A stretch of DNA of 64,000 nt from Zygnema circumcarinatum (lineage: Eukaryota; Streptophyta; Zygnematophyceae; Zygnematales; Zygnemataceae), in NCBI GenBank assembly GCA_037447605.1, contig CM074804.1, positions 2,094,321-2,158,320 on the forward strand. The letters are read 5' to 3'. The position numbers were made by a program, and so were the translations under genes. Position 1 is the first letter of the stretch, and every line of letters starts with the position of its first letter. The notes beneath the pieces are model-generated. The model saw only the letters and a program-made list of their open reading frames with translations, made no database searches and had not been told where the DNA came from. This document shows, in pieces, positions 1 to 11,731 of the stretch.

Positions 1-23
1 CCGTACACAGCTCGTACGGTCGC

Positions 24-168
24 AGCTTCGAGGAAAGTCTAAATTCCTTACATTGCGAGCTTGAACCAATCATCATCTGCCGCGTGCTCTTTTTAAACGT
101 GGCAAACTGTGATTGGTACAGGCACAACTTTAATTATTACGTTTTTTGACTTTCCTCGAAGCTGCGGG
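24..168. repeat. Short foldback (MITE-like) element
   Basis: An 18-bp perfect inverted repeat (gcagcttcgaggaaagtc at the left, its reverse complement near 151-168) bounds about 145 bp. Further inward a second pair, gaaccaatca and tgattggtac, also folds back. No coding potential or target-site duplication could be defined. The element carries a near match to the promoter motif seen upstream of HEMA (see findings). Its size and structure resemble a miniature inverted-repeat transposable element, but no transposase family can be named. Confidence 0.55.
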
Positions 169-944
169 CGTACGCCTTTTGTACGGTCCTTGGAGCCGGC
201 TTGGGTGGGACTCGTGGGACAGAGGCCGGCTGCTGATCGAACGGTGATCTGCCTTGGTACGATCTGCGTAAATATCGACGGCGGAAAAGTATTGCACGTG
301 TGAAGGACGGCCACCCGCGAACGATCTCGTGGCGGACGGATCTTCCGCTCCGAGCGGATTCGGGCAGGCAGATTTTTTTTTCTCTGAAAATAAAAGATAA
401 GGAGTAAAATCTGCCCGACAGAAAAAGGTCTCACGGCGCTCGGCCGCTCAGGACTAGTAGCGTGTGTCGATTCCAAAAAGATGTGAAAAAAAAGGTGAAA
501 AAAAAAAAGGTGTGAAAGGTGTGCTCCTTTTTTGTCTATTTTAAAATCTGCCCAGCGAAAAGAGGTCTGTGTGTAGACAAAAAAGGTGTGAGAATAGAAT
601 TTTCCTTGCCGAAACCACCTATTTGTACGGTAACTCAATGTTAACGTGTTAGGGGTGTTAACCTAACCTGACCTATTCTCCAATACAAAATCTGTTAATC
701 GAAACGGATTTCAAACATGGGTCACGCTTTACGCTGTACGGTAAGTACGAATAAAATCCCTAAATCGTACGGTATATGTACGGCACCAATAGGAGCTAGT
801 GTATCTAAAGCACGGTACGATATGATACGATACGATATGTACGAACATACATGAACTCTAACATAATACCCGTCGCCTATTGGTAACACGGACCTTATAT
901 TTGCAAATTGCAATATTTTCGCCCAGTATTTCACAGATCGGACC

Positions 945-1460
945 ATTAGACAAACCAGTCGACTGGTTGGCAACCAGTGGTTGCGGACCGAAACAACCAT
1001 TCGACTGGTTGCCAACCAGTGGATGCCACTGGTTCGCAACCAGTCGACTGGTTGCCAACCAGTGGCATCCACTGGTTCCAAACCATTCGACTGGTTGCCA
1101 ACCAGTGGTTGCGGATCGAAACAACCATTCGACTGGTTGCCAACCAGTGGTTGCGGACCGAAACAACCATTCGACTGGTTGCCAACCAGTGGATGCCACT
1201 GGTTCACAACCAGTCGACTGGTTGCCAACCAGTGCCGCCGGATCGAAACAACCATTCGACTGGTTGCCAACCAGTGGCATCCACTGGTTCACAACCAGTC
1301 GACTGGTTTGGAACCAGTGGATGCCACTGGTTGGCAACCAGTCGACTGGTTCGGAACCAGTGGATGCCACTGGTTGACAACCAGTCGACTGGTTTGGAAC
1401 CAGTGGATGCCACTGGTTGGCAACCAGTCGACTGGTTGCCGACCAGTAGATGTCCAACCA
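945..1460. repeat. Palindromic minisatellite (CCAGTCGACTGG family)
   Basis: This tract is an irregular tandem array built from the palindromes ccagtcgactgg and ccactgg, joined by ttgccaac or ttggcaac linkers. Blocks reading ggatgccactgg or ttgcggaccgaaac alternate between them. Because every unit is nearly self-complementary, all six frames stay open and give Trp/Pro/Val/Asn-rich pseudo-proteins. A related but degenerate ccattgg version continues to about 1610. It sits inside the inverted-repeat element at 810-2420. Confidence 0.8.
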
Positions 1461-2130
1461 TTGCCATCCAATGGTTGTCCAATGGTTGCCGATCCACTGG
1501 TCCGAACTGTGCAGTATTTGCCGAAACCATGGCGAAAATATTATCGGGGTCCACTGTATCGGCATGGGGGACCGGCAGCAGGGCTGTCCAATGGTACACT
1601 GCCACGTAGCAACCTCTGACCCAAAAGGCTCAGTTAAGGACAACGTTTCCGTAGGCTCGCCGCATCTCGCGGGCCACGCCGCGATGCGCGGCGCCGTACG
1701 TCGGTGCACGGTCAGATCCTGCGCGCGAGGCGCGGGGTCCGATTGTCTACAAGATCTCTCCTCCCGAAAGATCCAAGGGGGGGGCGTGATTAGCCAAAAT
1801 GAAAGTACAGTTTTTTCCTGAGAGGGGGCGCAGATATCCAAAAAGTGGGGCGCCTGTATCATTTTCCAAAAATCCTTTGTAAAAGCTGCCCGGCGAAAAA
1901 ATGACTGTTTTCAGAAAAAAAAGGTGATTGTAATTAGTACTTTCCCATCGACCATCGCCTACGAAATTCCCGAATTCCTTATACTAAAAGTCACTTTCTT
2001 TCGTGTACGAATTCCGGGTCGGGATCCGCGGCTCCGCCGAGCCCAGCCGTACCGAAATGCGTACCTAGCCAATGCTTAATTCGCCCGATAGGCTTACGAA
2101 ATTGATTTGGCGATGTTCAAGGTCTGACTC

Positions 2131-2335
2131 CCCCTATTGGTAACACGGACCTTATATTTGCAAATTCCAAGATTTTCGCCCAATATTTGCCAAAACTATG
2201 GCGAAAATATTAGGGGGGGTACAGTACTGTAGTACAATTACAGTGGGGGGTCCTCATATTTTCGCCATGGTATTGGCCAAAAAGGGGCGAAAATATTGAT
2301 TTTGCAAATATGAGGTTCGTGTTACCAATAGGCTT
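2131..2335. repeat. Nested ~205-bp foldback copy
   Basis: The left end, cctattggtaacacggacc followed by ttatatttgcaaat, is repeated in reverse complement at 2303-2335. The interior reads ccaaaactatggcgaaaatatt and its inverted counterpart, so most of the element can fold into one hairpin. The same interior motif recurs at about 1510-1545, which shows that at least two copies of the element are nested here. Confidence 0.65.
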
Positions 2336-2420
2336 TCGGTACCATGTTAGAGTTCATGTTTGTCCGTACATATCGTATCGTTAAATATTGTACCGTATCG
2401 TACCGTATCGCATACACATA

Positions 2421-4222
2421 GTTTTTCGCTCTTCGCGTTGTTCGTCTCATTGATGATGCTATAATTATCAATAGTGGAAGAGCACACCCATGATGAAATA
2501 AATGAGTGAGTTAATATTAGGCTGGGGGTTGACAGGCTTCCACGGTAATGAAACAAAACGGGTGCCTTGTGCGACTTGGAAGACGCTCAATACCAAAACA
2601 CCTCTTAAAGTCAATATGCTTGCCGTGTAGATGGTTGATGTGGATGGTATGTGGAGCAGACGAGGAGAGGAGCGAGCGCCTCTTACAGCGGGAAGATTCT
2701 ACGGATTCTACGATTTGTACGGATTGTACGGATTGTACGGCTAATATTGAGTTACCGTACAAAAAGGTGGTTTCGGCAAAATCGGGGCGAATTTCTTGGG
2801 AGCGCACTGTACAGTGTAGCACAAGATAAGTGGAGTTATGAGGAGACTGCTGATCTAGCTGAAGGTGCTGTACGGCAACCAGTGCATCTGTCCTGAAACT
2901 AATGAAGGGTTGGATTGGGGCTGTGGGTCTGCCTGCAGTATAGAGCCAGGAACCGAGGGATTCAGAGGTACGCGCAGCGGAAGACGTAGGGATCCTGAAG
3001 ATGTTCCCGCCGGCGGCCGGACTCGATACGCAAAGAGCCCTTCCCTGGGGGTTCTCTTCTTCTGTTCTCTCTTCAGCTATTCTCTTTGCTAGGCTCCTAG
3101 TTATCATCGGTCATTGGGAGGAATGGAAGGCAGGATACAGCAAGTTTGGAGCTTGGCATAGAGGCAGCAAAGGGAAGATAGGAATCAGCTTAGAAAAAGG
3201 GTGTGTCTTGGAAACTTACCCCAGCCAGCGGTTGGTTGGGGATTCTCATTACAATATAAGTGTCTTCTCACTGAAATGCTTGTCTGGCTGAGCTGAATTG
3301 GATGTCTAAATGCTATTAGCAAGAAGACTCTCTCTCTCTCTTTCTCTCTCGTACTAGCATCTGTTGCTGGAGCTTGAGAGGAAGAAAAGAAGAACAAGAC
3401 AACAAACCACACAGCAAATACAAATACTAAGCCCAGCACTAAAAGACAAACTAGCATCACTGACATCCCATCTATCTATCTCTGACAGTAAATCCTGAGT
3501 CTTAGTAGTGACAGTCTCTGATTGGCCAACTGCCCACTGAGTGGCCTGGCTGACTATGTGGAGCCTTATGATAGGTCAAGTAATAACTATCGGCGGCAAT
3601 TTGCGGCGCTCCGAGTGCGCCTTGCTGGATGATGTGCTGTTCCGTGGGCCGCCAACACATGGTACTGCCTTCTCGCATCCTCCGTTGGCAGCTCCTGGAT
3701 TCTGCTGATCCGTGATTCTGAAGAGGCATATATCAAGTACAACTGAACTGACGCGGATCCGTCGAGCGCAGCTCCACTACGCTACAACAGGGTGGAAAAT
3801 ACGAGGACCCCCCACTGTACGGTATCCAAAGTGTACGGATATACAGCAAAAACACATGTAATACCATTGTCACTATACATGTGAAACGACAAACGGGTCA
3901 TTACGGATATAGTGACATAAATAGGTGGGAACCGACATGGTCACTATAACCCGAGTACACTGTACCATCTTGTCGCGTTGCCGGACGACCGACAAGTCCA
4001 CGAACCTGCCAGCCTTCGGTTCATTCTGGTTCAGAAACTTCCAAAAACGTCGACATCGCATGCATGCATGCATGCATGTCTGAGCCAACAATTTCCGTAC
4101 AACGAATGCGATCCGCGCACCCCCGCCCCGCCGCCCGCCCAATCCCCGCACGTCCCCGCACATGCCGAGCGCCCCTCCCCCGCGTGTCCGTACGGCGCCC
4201 GCGGCGCGTCCCGACCGTGGCG
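2421..4222. other. Intergenic region with no supported gene
   Basis: Open frames exist (for example 2517-3107 minus), but none shows a recognisable domain, splice structure or composition like the genes nearby. The region contains repeated tgtacggat units near 2700-2745, a CT-rich patch near 3335 and a catg run near 4058-4078. It ends in the GC-rich promoter of the HMA gene. Confidence 0.5.
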
Positions 4223-4240
4223 CCACGTGGCGCCACGTGG
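4223..4240. promoter_or_regulatory. Tandem G-box palindromes upstream of HMA
   Basis: Two CCACGTGG palindromes lie 10 bp apart, embedded in repeated gcgccacgtgg units, about 250 bp upstream of the HMA start codon. In plants the CACGTG core binds bZIP and bHLH factors; that function is inferred here from the motif only. Confidence 0.5.
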
Positions 4241-4489
4241 CGCAGACCGCCCGCCACGCGCTCCGCGCACGCCCGCGCGTGCCCTCCGCCTCGCGGCCGT
4301 ACGACCTTACAACCGTACGGTCGGCGGGCGGGGCCTGGAATCCCACGAGTCCGGCGGTTAAGGCTGCTGCTGGGGGCAAGACTGGCTCAGGTCCTGGCTG
4401 AGAGAGAGGGGAGGGGGCCAGAGTGAGGGAGGTCGAGCGAGGGAGGGGAGGGAGAGGGAGGGAGAGGGAGGGAGAAGAAGGGAGCGAAG

Positions 4490-7400
4490 ATGGCGGCGGT
4501 GGCGGACCTGCTGCTGGGCGAAATTGACGCGTGCGGCTGCACGGAGCGCGGCGGGTCGGCGCTGCTGGCGCTGCAGGGGGGCCGCTTCACGTGCCTGGCC
4601 GTGCCGCCCGCCGCGCGGGAGGAGACGCTTTGCTTCGACTCTCACGCGCCGCCCTCGCCCGCCAGCCATGGCGCCGTGCAGGAGGAGAGCTGCTGCGCTA
4701 AGGAGTCCGTGCACGTTCATGCGCACGTGCACGTTGGCGAGGCCACCAAAGACGTGCTGCTGGAGCAGGTGAGCGCACCCTCGCAACCATACGCTGTCCG
4801 GCCTCGTTCTTACGTGGCAAATCACCCCGTATCGGCGCATTGTCTTGCAAGATTTCCTGCAGGAGGTTTCTTTTCACTCAAAGTTCATGTAAAGAAGTAC
4901 TTGTGGTAGTTATGTGAATAATGGCATTATCGCGCCATGATCGCGTCAGTGCGTGATCGTGGGATGCTAGTATAGCGTCAACTTGGCCCGAAGACAGGAG
5001 AGGCGAGGATTAAAAAACGAAGAAGAGAAGGGGAAAGAATGAGAAACCAAGAGGGAGAGATAAGAAAAAATAATTGGTCAAGAAAGGAGAGATGGAAGGT
5101 GAAAGAGAGTGGAAAGTAAAGCACCGAATGTGCGGCAGAAGCAGGGGGCTGACCTCCCTGTGTGGGCCTCCAGTGTGAGTCGTGCGAGGAGAGCGTCAAC
5201 TGCATTCCGGCCATGGACTGCGCGGGCGCGAAGTCGGCGGAGAGAGAGGGCGGTGACCAGGTGGCGCATGGCGACCACTACGACCGGCTGCTGCCCATGG
5301 CGGACGGCTCCTTCGCCATGCAGTGTGCGCACACCGGCTCCGACGGCCACACGCACTTCCACGAGCACGGCCGCCTGGTCAAGATTGGAGCCTCCCTCGG
5401 CGCTCTGCGCCGCAGACGGCCTCAGAATGTGGACCTCTTCGACTACCGGAGCTCCCCCGGCACCTATGCCGACCTGCCGCAGAAGGTGCCCCTACTCGCT
5501 TCCACGTCGGAGATCGCTGTGGAGCTGACGGAGCAAGGGAGGCGCAAGGCAGACGACGCTGTGCGCGTAAGCATTCGGGCGGGCGCGCTCGAGCAGACGG
5601 TGATGGACGTGATGGGCATCTGCTGCCCCAGCGAGGTGCCGCTAATCGAGCGCGTGCTCAAGCCGCTGCCCGGCGTGGTGGAGGTAACTGTCAACGTCAC
5701 TGCGCGCACCACCACTGTCACTCACGACCCCGCGCTCACCAGCGACGTGCAGCTGGGTGCGTTCTCCTCTCAGTTCTCCATTTTTTTTTTCTTTTTCTCT
5801 GCCGCCACTGTTCCTCTGTGATCGATCGTTCATTCCCAAACGGTCTCATTCGTTGTAAGCCTGCTTGACGGTAGTGGTTTCTCACTCGCACGGCTGCCTC
5901 TTGTGCGGTGCAGTGAAGGCGCTGAACGAGGCGAGTTTGGACGCATCCCTGCATCAGCGCGGGCATGTGAAGGAGCTGCAGCGTTTCCCCAATTGGTGGA
6001 CTCTTGCCGCCGCGGGGTTTCTCATCATCTCGCTTTTCCACTACCTCTTCGGGCCGCTGCGCTTTGTGGCATTGGCGGCTGTGGCCGTGGCAGGGCCACC
6101 CATTGCGATCAAAGCTTATGGAGCCCTGCGACGTTTCGTCATCGACATCAACTTGCTCATGCTGCTGGCAGGTTAGCCTCGCAGCTCGTCTCCTACAACA
6201 GGAAATCACGTGGGGAAGGGAAAGCAGTGCTCCCAAAACATAATGAGAATCAGGGAGAAATCTTGGCGGTTGGCGTCTTCAAGGTTGCATGGTATAGTTA
6301 AGTGCCCACAGGGAAGAGAAGTGAACGTTAGGATGCTGGAGCTACAGTGTAAAGAAGCAAGTGGCCGGTTAGACATAAATTTCTCAGAATTTTTGCTTTC
6401 GTTGAGAGTTCGCCGTCAGCTGCCACTTAAAGAACGATTTCGCTGCTGATTCGTGAAGCACTAAGCCGTCTGTGTGATGCGTGCATGGCAGTGATCGGAG
6501 CCATCGTGATCGGAGACTATGTGGAATCTGCTTCGGTTGTGGTGCTATTCTCGCTGGCAGGCTGGCTAGAGGCACGCTCCACAGACAGGGTGAGCTGCTT
6601 GCATTCCGTTGCATTCCATTCCGATGATGAAGGGTGTAGTAGTCCCGGCCCACTCCGTCCCCCTTCACCAGCTCTGAGCTTTGAAGCTATGGCGGGGGGT
6701 GCAGGCTCGCAGGGCCATGGAGGCCGTGCTCTCCCTCTCCCCCGAGACGGCGGTGCTTGCGGGCAGCGGGGAGGTGGTACACGTGGAAGACGTAGAGATA
6801 GGCACTCTGCTCGCAGTTCGGCCGGGGGAGGCAGTCCCCATAGATGGGGTAGTGGATGGAGGGGACAGTTCAGTGGACGAGGCAAGTCTCACGGGGGAGT
6901 CTGTGCCTGTAAAGAAAAACATTGGAGACCAAGTGTGGGCAGGAACAATGAACACCACAGGTGAGGCTGCTCTCGCTCTCTCTCTACCTCTTTCTCCCGC
7001 TCGTTACTCTCTTACTCACACACTCTCTCTCGTCCGCATACAGTTTGTGTCTGATACACTGAGCTGCTACGTGTGAGCACGCAGGTTTCCTCAGCATCCG
7101 CACTACTGCAAAGTCTGCAGATTCCGCAGTGGCACGCATGGTGCGACTGGTGGCGGATGCGCAGAAACATCGTTCTAAGAGCGAACAAACAGTGGAGACC
7201 TTTGCGAGGTATTATACGCCGACTGTGATAGTGGTGGTGGTATGCCTCATAGTCATCCCCTACGCCATGTCCCTCCACAACGCAAAGGACTTCCTCTACC
7301 AGGCCTTGGTCTTGCTGGTCGCTGCCTGCCCCTGCGCTCTCGTCATCTCCACGCCGGTTGTTACCGTTTGCGGCATCACACAAGCGGCACGAAACGGAGT

Positions 7401-9792
7401 GCTGGTCAAGGGGGGAGTGCACCTGGAGACACTTGCGAGGATGCGTGCTCTCGCATTTGACAAGACTGGGACTCTTACTGAAGGCATTTTTCGAGTGGCT
7501 CACCTGCTGCCACTAGACGACTCTGCAAGCATGAAGAGCATTCTTTATTGGTGAGTCTGCAGACACTGTTGGGCTGCAGATGATGGGTGCACTGAGTAGT
7601 GGCTGGTGGCCATGGCTGATTCTGAAAGCTGAAAGAGTTGCACACTGATTCCCTTTTGGCCGCTCGCAGGATTGCCGCTGTGGAAGCTCAATCAAGTCAT
7701 CCCATGGCTGATGCACTGGTGAAGTATGCGCGAATAAAGGGAGTGGAAATTTTGGAGGCTGTTGTGGAGGGCTATGAGACGGTCCCTGGAGAAGGGGTCG
7801 CAGCAGTCGTAGACGGCCACCAGGTCCACATTGGAAATGGACGCATGGCAAAGAGATTGGGTTGGGAAACAGGTGAAAGCACAGATGCCTCGAATGTTCC
7901 TCACTGCCAGCAGCATCGTTTTGTTTTCTAGAGATCTAGTCTAAACTGTGTCGGATTGTATGCTCTGCAGAAGTCAGCAGTTTTCATTTGGAAGCATTCA
8001 CACTAAAACTGGTCGGAGGTGTGCCGCTATTGCAGCTGCGGATTCGGCCATATTGGCCCAGTGGGCGACGGAGGGCGGAACTGTGGGGTGGGTGGGGGTA
8101 GACTCCACCCCTGTGGCTGTATACAGCGTTGCGGACCAACCCAGGAAGGAGGCGAGGGAGGCGGTGGCCCGGCTGCGGGCACTCGGCCTTAAGGTCTGCA
8201 TGCTGACGGGGGACAACTCCGGGGCAGCATTCGCCGTGCAGCAGCAGATAGGGGATTTGGAGGTGCGGGCGGAGCTTCTCCCCGAGGATAAGGTGTCGGC
8301 CATAGCTGCGCTGAAGGAGGAGCACAAGGTGGTGGGGATGGTGGGAGATGGGATCAACGATGCGCCGGCTCTGGCCATAGCGGATGTGGGGATGGCCATG
8401 GGAGTGGCAGGGACGGCTGTGGCAATGGAGACCGCGGATGTGGCCCTAATGACCAATGATCTGAGGCGCATTGCGGAAGTGGTGGCACTGGGCAGGAACT
8501 GCTGGTGGAAGGTGTTCCAAAACATAGCGCTCTCTGTTGTTACGAAAGGCATTGTCATTGGGTTTGCCGCAGCTAATCGCGCTCCATTGTGGGCAGCTGT
8601 GTTGGTGGATGTGGGAACTAGCCTCGTGGTGGTTGCCAACTCTCTGCGTATCCTGGATAGGACGAAAGACGAGAGGGCACACTCGAAGGCTTGCGTCAGT
8701 AATGTTATTCAAGCAGATATGAAGGGCAACTGCTGTTCCGAGAAGAAGGGCTGCTGCGCAGCGGATGATGACTGCTGCAGTGCAACAGCCCCCCTCCGCT
8801 CTGCGGACAGCTGCTGCTCCAAGGAGGATACCTGCTGTGCGCCAACTCCCCCCCTTTCTGCCGACAGCTGCTGCTCAAAGAAGGATACCTGCTGTGCACC
8901 AGCTCCCCCACCTCTCTCTGCGGACAGCTGCTGCTCGAAAGAGGATAGCTGCTGTGGGAAAGCTCCCGTCTCCAAGAAGGTGAAGGCTCATAGTCACAGT
9001 CTCAAGCACGGATCTTGCAGCAGTGACCATGGCCATGACCACAAGCATGATGATAAGCACGGGCACAAAATCGAGGACAGTCATGTGCACAACCATGGGG
9101 TTGCCTCTGGCCACAAGCATTCAGCGGGGCATGGCCATAAGCATGAGGAGAGTCATGCTCACAAGCACGAAGACAGCCTCGGCCATAAACATGGGGATAG
9201 CTGTGGTCACAAGCATGCAGAGGGGCATAGCCATAAGCAGGAGGAGAGTCATGGCCACAAACATGGGGTTGCCTCTGGCCACAAGCATTCAGAGGGGCAT
9301 GGCCATAAGCATGAGGATAGCCATGCTCACAAGCACGAAGTCAGCCTCGGCCATAATCATGGCGATAGCTGTGGCCACAAGCATGCTGCGGGACATAGCC
9401 ATAAGCATGAGGACGTCCATGGCCACAAACATGGGGTTGTCTCTGGTCACACGCATGCTGGGGAGCAGAGCCATGTCCACAAGCATGAGGCCAGCCATGG
9501 CCACAGGCACGAGCAAGAGCATGAGCATGAGCATGAGCATGAACTGGGGCATGAGCATGAGCATAAGCACAAGCACGAGCACGAGCACGAGCACGAGCAT
9601 GAGCATGAGCATGAGGACGAGCACGAGCACGAACACGAGCAGGATATTAAGAAAGAAAGCAAGTGTGCTGCATCATGCTGCGATGAAAGCTCAGAGGAGA
9701 CCTGCTGCGGGGAGGAGAAAAGTGGATGCTGTGGAGAATCTTCCTTGAAAAAATCATATGTGAACTTGGATGAGGTCGACTTTGAGGTGTAG
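4490..9792 (+). CDS. HMA: Heavy-metal P1B-type ATPase (Zn/Cd class) with giant Cys/His tail
   Basis: ATP-driven export of Zn2+/Cd2+-type ions across a membrane. Eight phase-consistent exons: 4490-4768, 5174-5756, 5914-6171, 6492-6589, 6705-6960, 7085-7550, 7670-7872 and 8036-9792, giving about 1299 residues. The N-terminal metal-binding domain carries GICCPSE near residue 241, the CC-x-x-E form typical of plant Zn/Cd HMAs rather than the CxxC of Cu pumps. Other motifs are LTGES, the transmembrane CPC (about residue 573), DKTGT with the phosphorylated Asp (about 617), the SSHP motif, MLTGDN and GDGINDAP (about 818). Extra His patches occur before the metal-binding domain. The last ~360 residues are a soluble tail: Cys-Cys pairs, then a long Gly-His-Lys-His and Glu-His repeat, then more Cys-Cys pairs. 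The start is chosen for its AAGATGGCG context. Membrane location (plasma membrane or vacuole) cannot be read. Confidence 0.93.
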
Positions 9793-9816
9793 GGGGACTG
9801 TTTTGCTGCAAATGCC

Positions 9817-11341
9817 AAAAGAATAATGACGCTATATTGGGATTGATTGGTCTGTAGTTGTTTCTTACGCAGCATGAAGCAACCGTAGAGTTGCTGAGTT
9901 TCATGTCCTTCAGTTGAAAGCACTGTTAGACTAACGTCGTACAGTAGCTAGCCATTGGAAGGTTGAGAAAGTAGAAAGGTCGATATACAGGTGTGGTTTG
10001 AACTTCGTCATGATTGGAAATTGGTGTAGTTCACTCCGTCTGCTAGCATGTATTATATGTTCACCAACTCGATATGTTTGTGTGCAAAGACAAGTTTTCA
10101 ATTGTGAAAGTTTTGCATCACATGATTCCAATATTTGCTTGAAATTGTTGCTGCTAAGATGGGCGACCGCGGAATCGCAAAGCTAGGGTTGTCTGCCTCG
10201 TCTTGACCCTTGTTGTTTTACTTCACACAATGGTATTTGCAGCGTGCCGTCGTGTTAATAGTGAGTGCGAAAGTAAGAAAGCAGTGCTGTTTAGCCACAA
10301 TACTCGTGAAGGTAGTGTGACAAATCAGAGCGAGATGGAATGGTCTACTATTGACACAATAGAGATAATGATGTGACATTCATCTCACGATGGTCTTATG
10401 ATAAAAAGTGGAATGAGAATGAAAAATATCATGCGCACAGACAATATCGTCGTTATCTTCGAATCGACTGTTCCCTCCGCTTCCTACTGCTGTGCTGCGC
10501 TGCGAAACTTGCAGGAGAATCGAATGTGTACCAACAAGAGCGAGCACGAGGCACGAAACAATGGCCATGGCAAGTGCAAAGGGAAAAGCACGAGCGAGAA
10601 CAAGCGGAAGAGGCTCAACTTCAACAAATCTTGACTCTTGCAGTGTCATGTAAACACTGGCATTAGGAAGCGGTGCTCTCCGCAGTGCTAGAACAGTCGA
10701 CTCGTTGATAACGGCGATGTTGCCTGTGCGCATCACATTTCCATTCCCATGCCACCTATCATAAGACCATCGTGAGATCAATGCGACATTATTATCTCTA
10801 ATGTGTCAATAGTATACCCTTCCATCGACACCTCGCTCTGAATTGTCACTGTAGCTAAACAACACTTCTTTGTTCTTTTCGCACTCACTATCACGCGATA
10901 GCATGCTACAAATATCAGTGTGTGAGAATAAAATAACTCAAGCTTAGGACGAGGCACACAACCCTAGCTTTGCGATTCCGCAATTACATCTTGATCATCA
11001 TCATTTATGTTGGAGTTATGTGATGCAAAACCTCTCTCAATTGAAAACTTGTAGTTGCACACATACATAGCGAGTTAGCGAAACATATAACATATGCCAG
11101 CATACGTTAAAGTTATCTCCAACAGTTTCCAATCATGACAGTTCAAATCACATTTGTACATCGAACTTCTTTGTACTTTTCTCAAACTTCCAATGGCTAG
11201 CTCTTATTGTAAGACGTTAGCCTAATAGTGCTTTCAACTGAAGGACATGAAACACATCAACTCTACGATTGTTTCATGCTGCGTAAAAAACAACTACAGA
11301 CCAGTCAATCCCAATTTAGCCTCATTTATTCTTTTGCGACT
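9817..11341. repeat. ~1.5-kb inverted duplication abutting the HMA stop codon
   Basis: The left arm (about 9817-10486) and the right arm (about 10664-11341) are imperfect reverse complements over ~670 bp, around a ~177-bp spacer. The arms are collinear: paired positions sum to about 21150-21160 along the whole length. Shared blocks include tctgtagttg/caactacaga at the outer ends, agctagggtt/aaccctagct in the middle and tctcacgatggtcttatgat near the spacer. Identity looks roughly 80-85% with small indels. The left arm begins 25 bp after the HMA stop codon, so it probably contains the HMA 3' UTR. No gene is supported inside; the short frames are shadows. Confidence 0.85.
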
Positions 11342-11731
11342 GAAGTCAGACGAGCCGAAAGCAGCCATGACATGAATTCACACTGCCATCGAAATCATTC
11401 ACGACAGGTGCTATGAACTCTGCAACTCAAGCCCAAAAGAGTGGACTAGTCCACGACCTAGAACACACAAAAAGGACCATCGGCAAAATTCTCAACCAAA
11501 CAAATATGACCCTTCATGAACCGCCTCCTCAAGGTGAACACACAACAACACAAACTCGAAACAATTCTCCCAAGCCGCCGCAGACGAACTCTCAATCAGA
11601 CGGGAGCGTAAAGAGGAGCAACGAAGGGGTTTGTGATAAAACACGTTGAGAGAAAACCGCCACCCTTCCAGCATACTCCTTGATCCCCCCCCGCCCTCTG
11701 CTCTGCTTACGGCTTTGCCTTATCCGCTACC

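Larger units (their letters stand above)
810..2420. mobile_element. Foldback element with long terminal inverted repeats
   Basis: The left arm (about 810-930) and right arm (about 2270-2420) are near-perfect reverse complements over roughly 100 bp. Each contains the tract reading tacgatatgtacg, then atgaactctaacat, then cctattggtaacacg, then tatttgcaaa, in the same order. Between the arms lie a palindromic satellite (945-1460) and a second smaller foldback built from the same terminal sequence (2131-2335). No transposase reading frame is visible inside, so this is a non-autonomous element or a nested pair of elements. The long ORFs across the interior come from the satellite and are not genes. 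Confidence 0.65.

Noticed and set aside
858-1862. Several overlapping long ORFs on both strands (Trp/Pro/Val-rich)
   Set aside because: They are translations of the palindromic satellite; all frames are open because the units are self-complementary and lack stops.
2517-3107. 196-residue minus-strand ORF
   Set aside because: No domain, no splice signals and a tandem tgtacggat repeat inside; treated as chance.
9289-9748. Ser/Met/Cys-rich frames opposite and beside the HMA tail
   Set aside because: Shadows of the His-rich repeat in the real HMA frame.
10373-10781. ORFs in the spacer of the inverted duplication
   Set aside because: Short, no recognisable domain, and spanning repeat arms; a fragment reading ENRMCTNKSEHEARNN was considered as an exon but has no partners.
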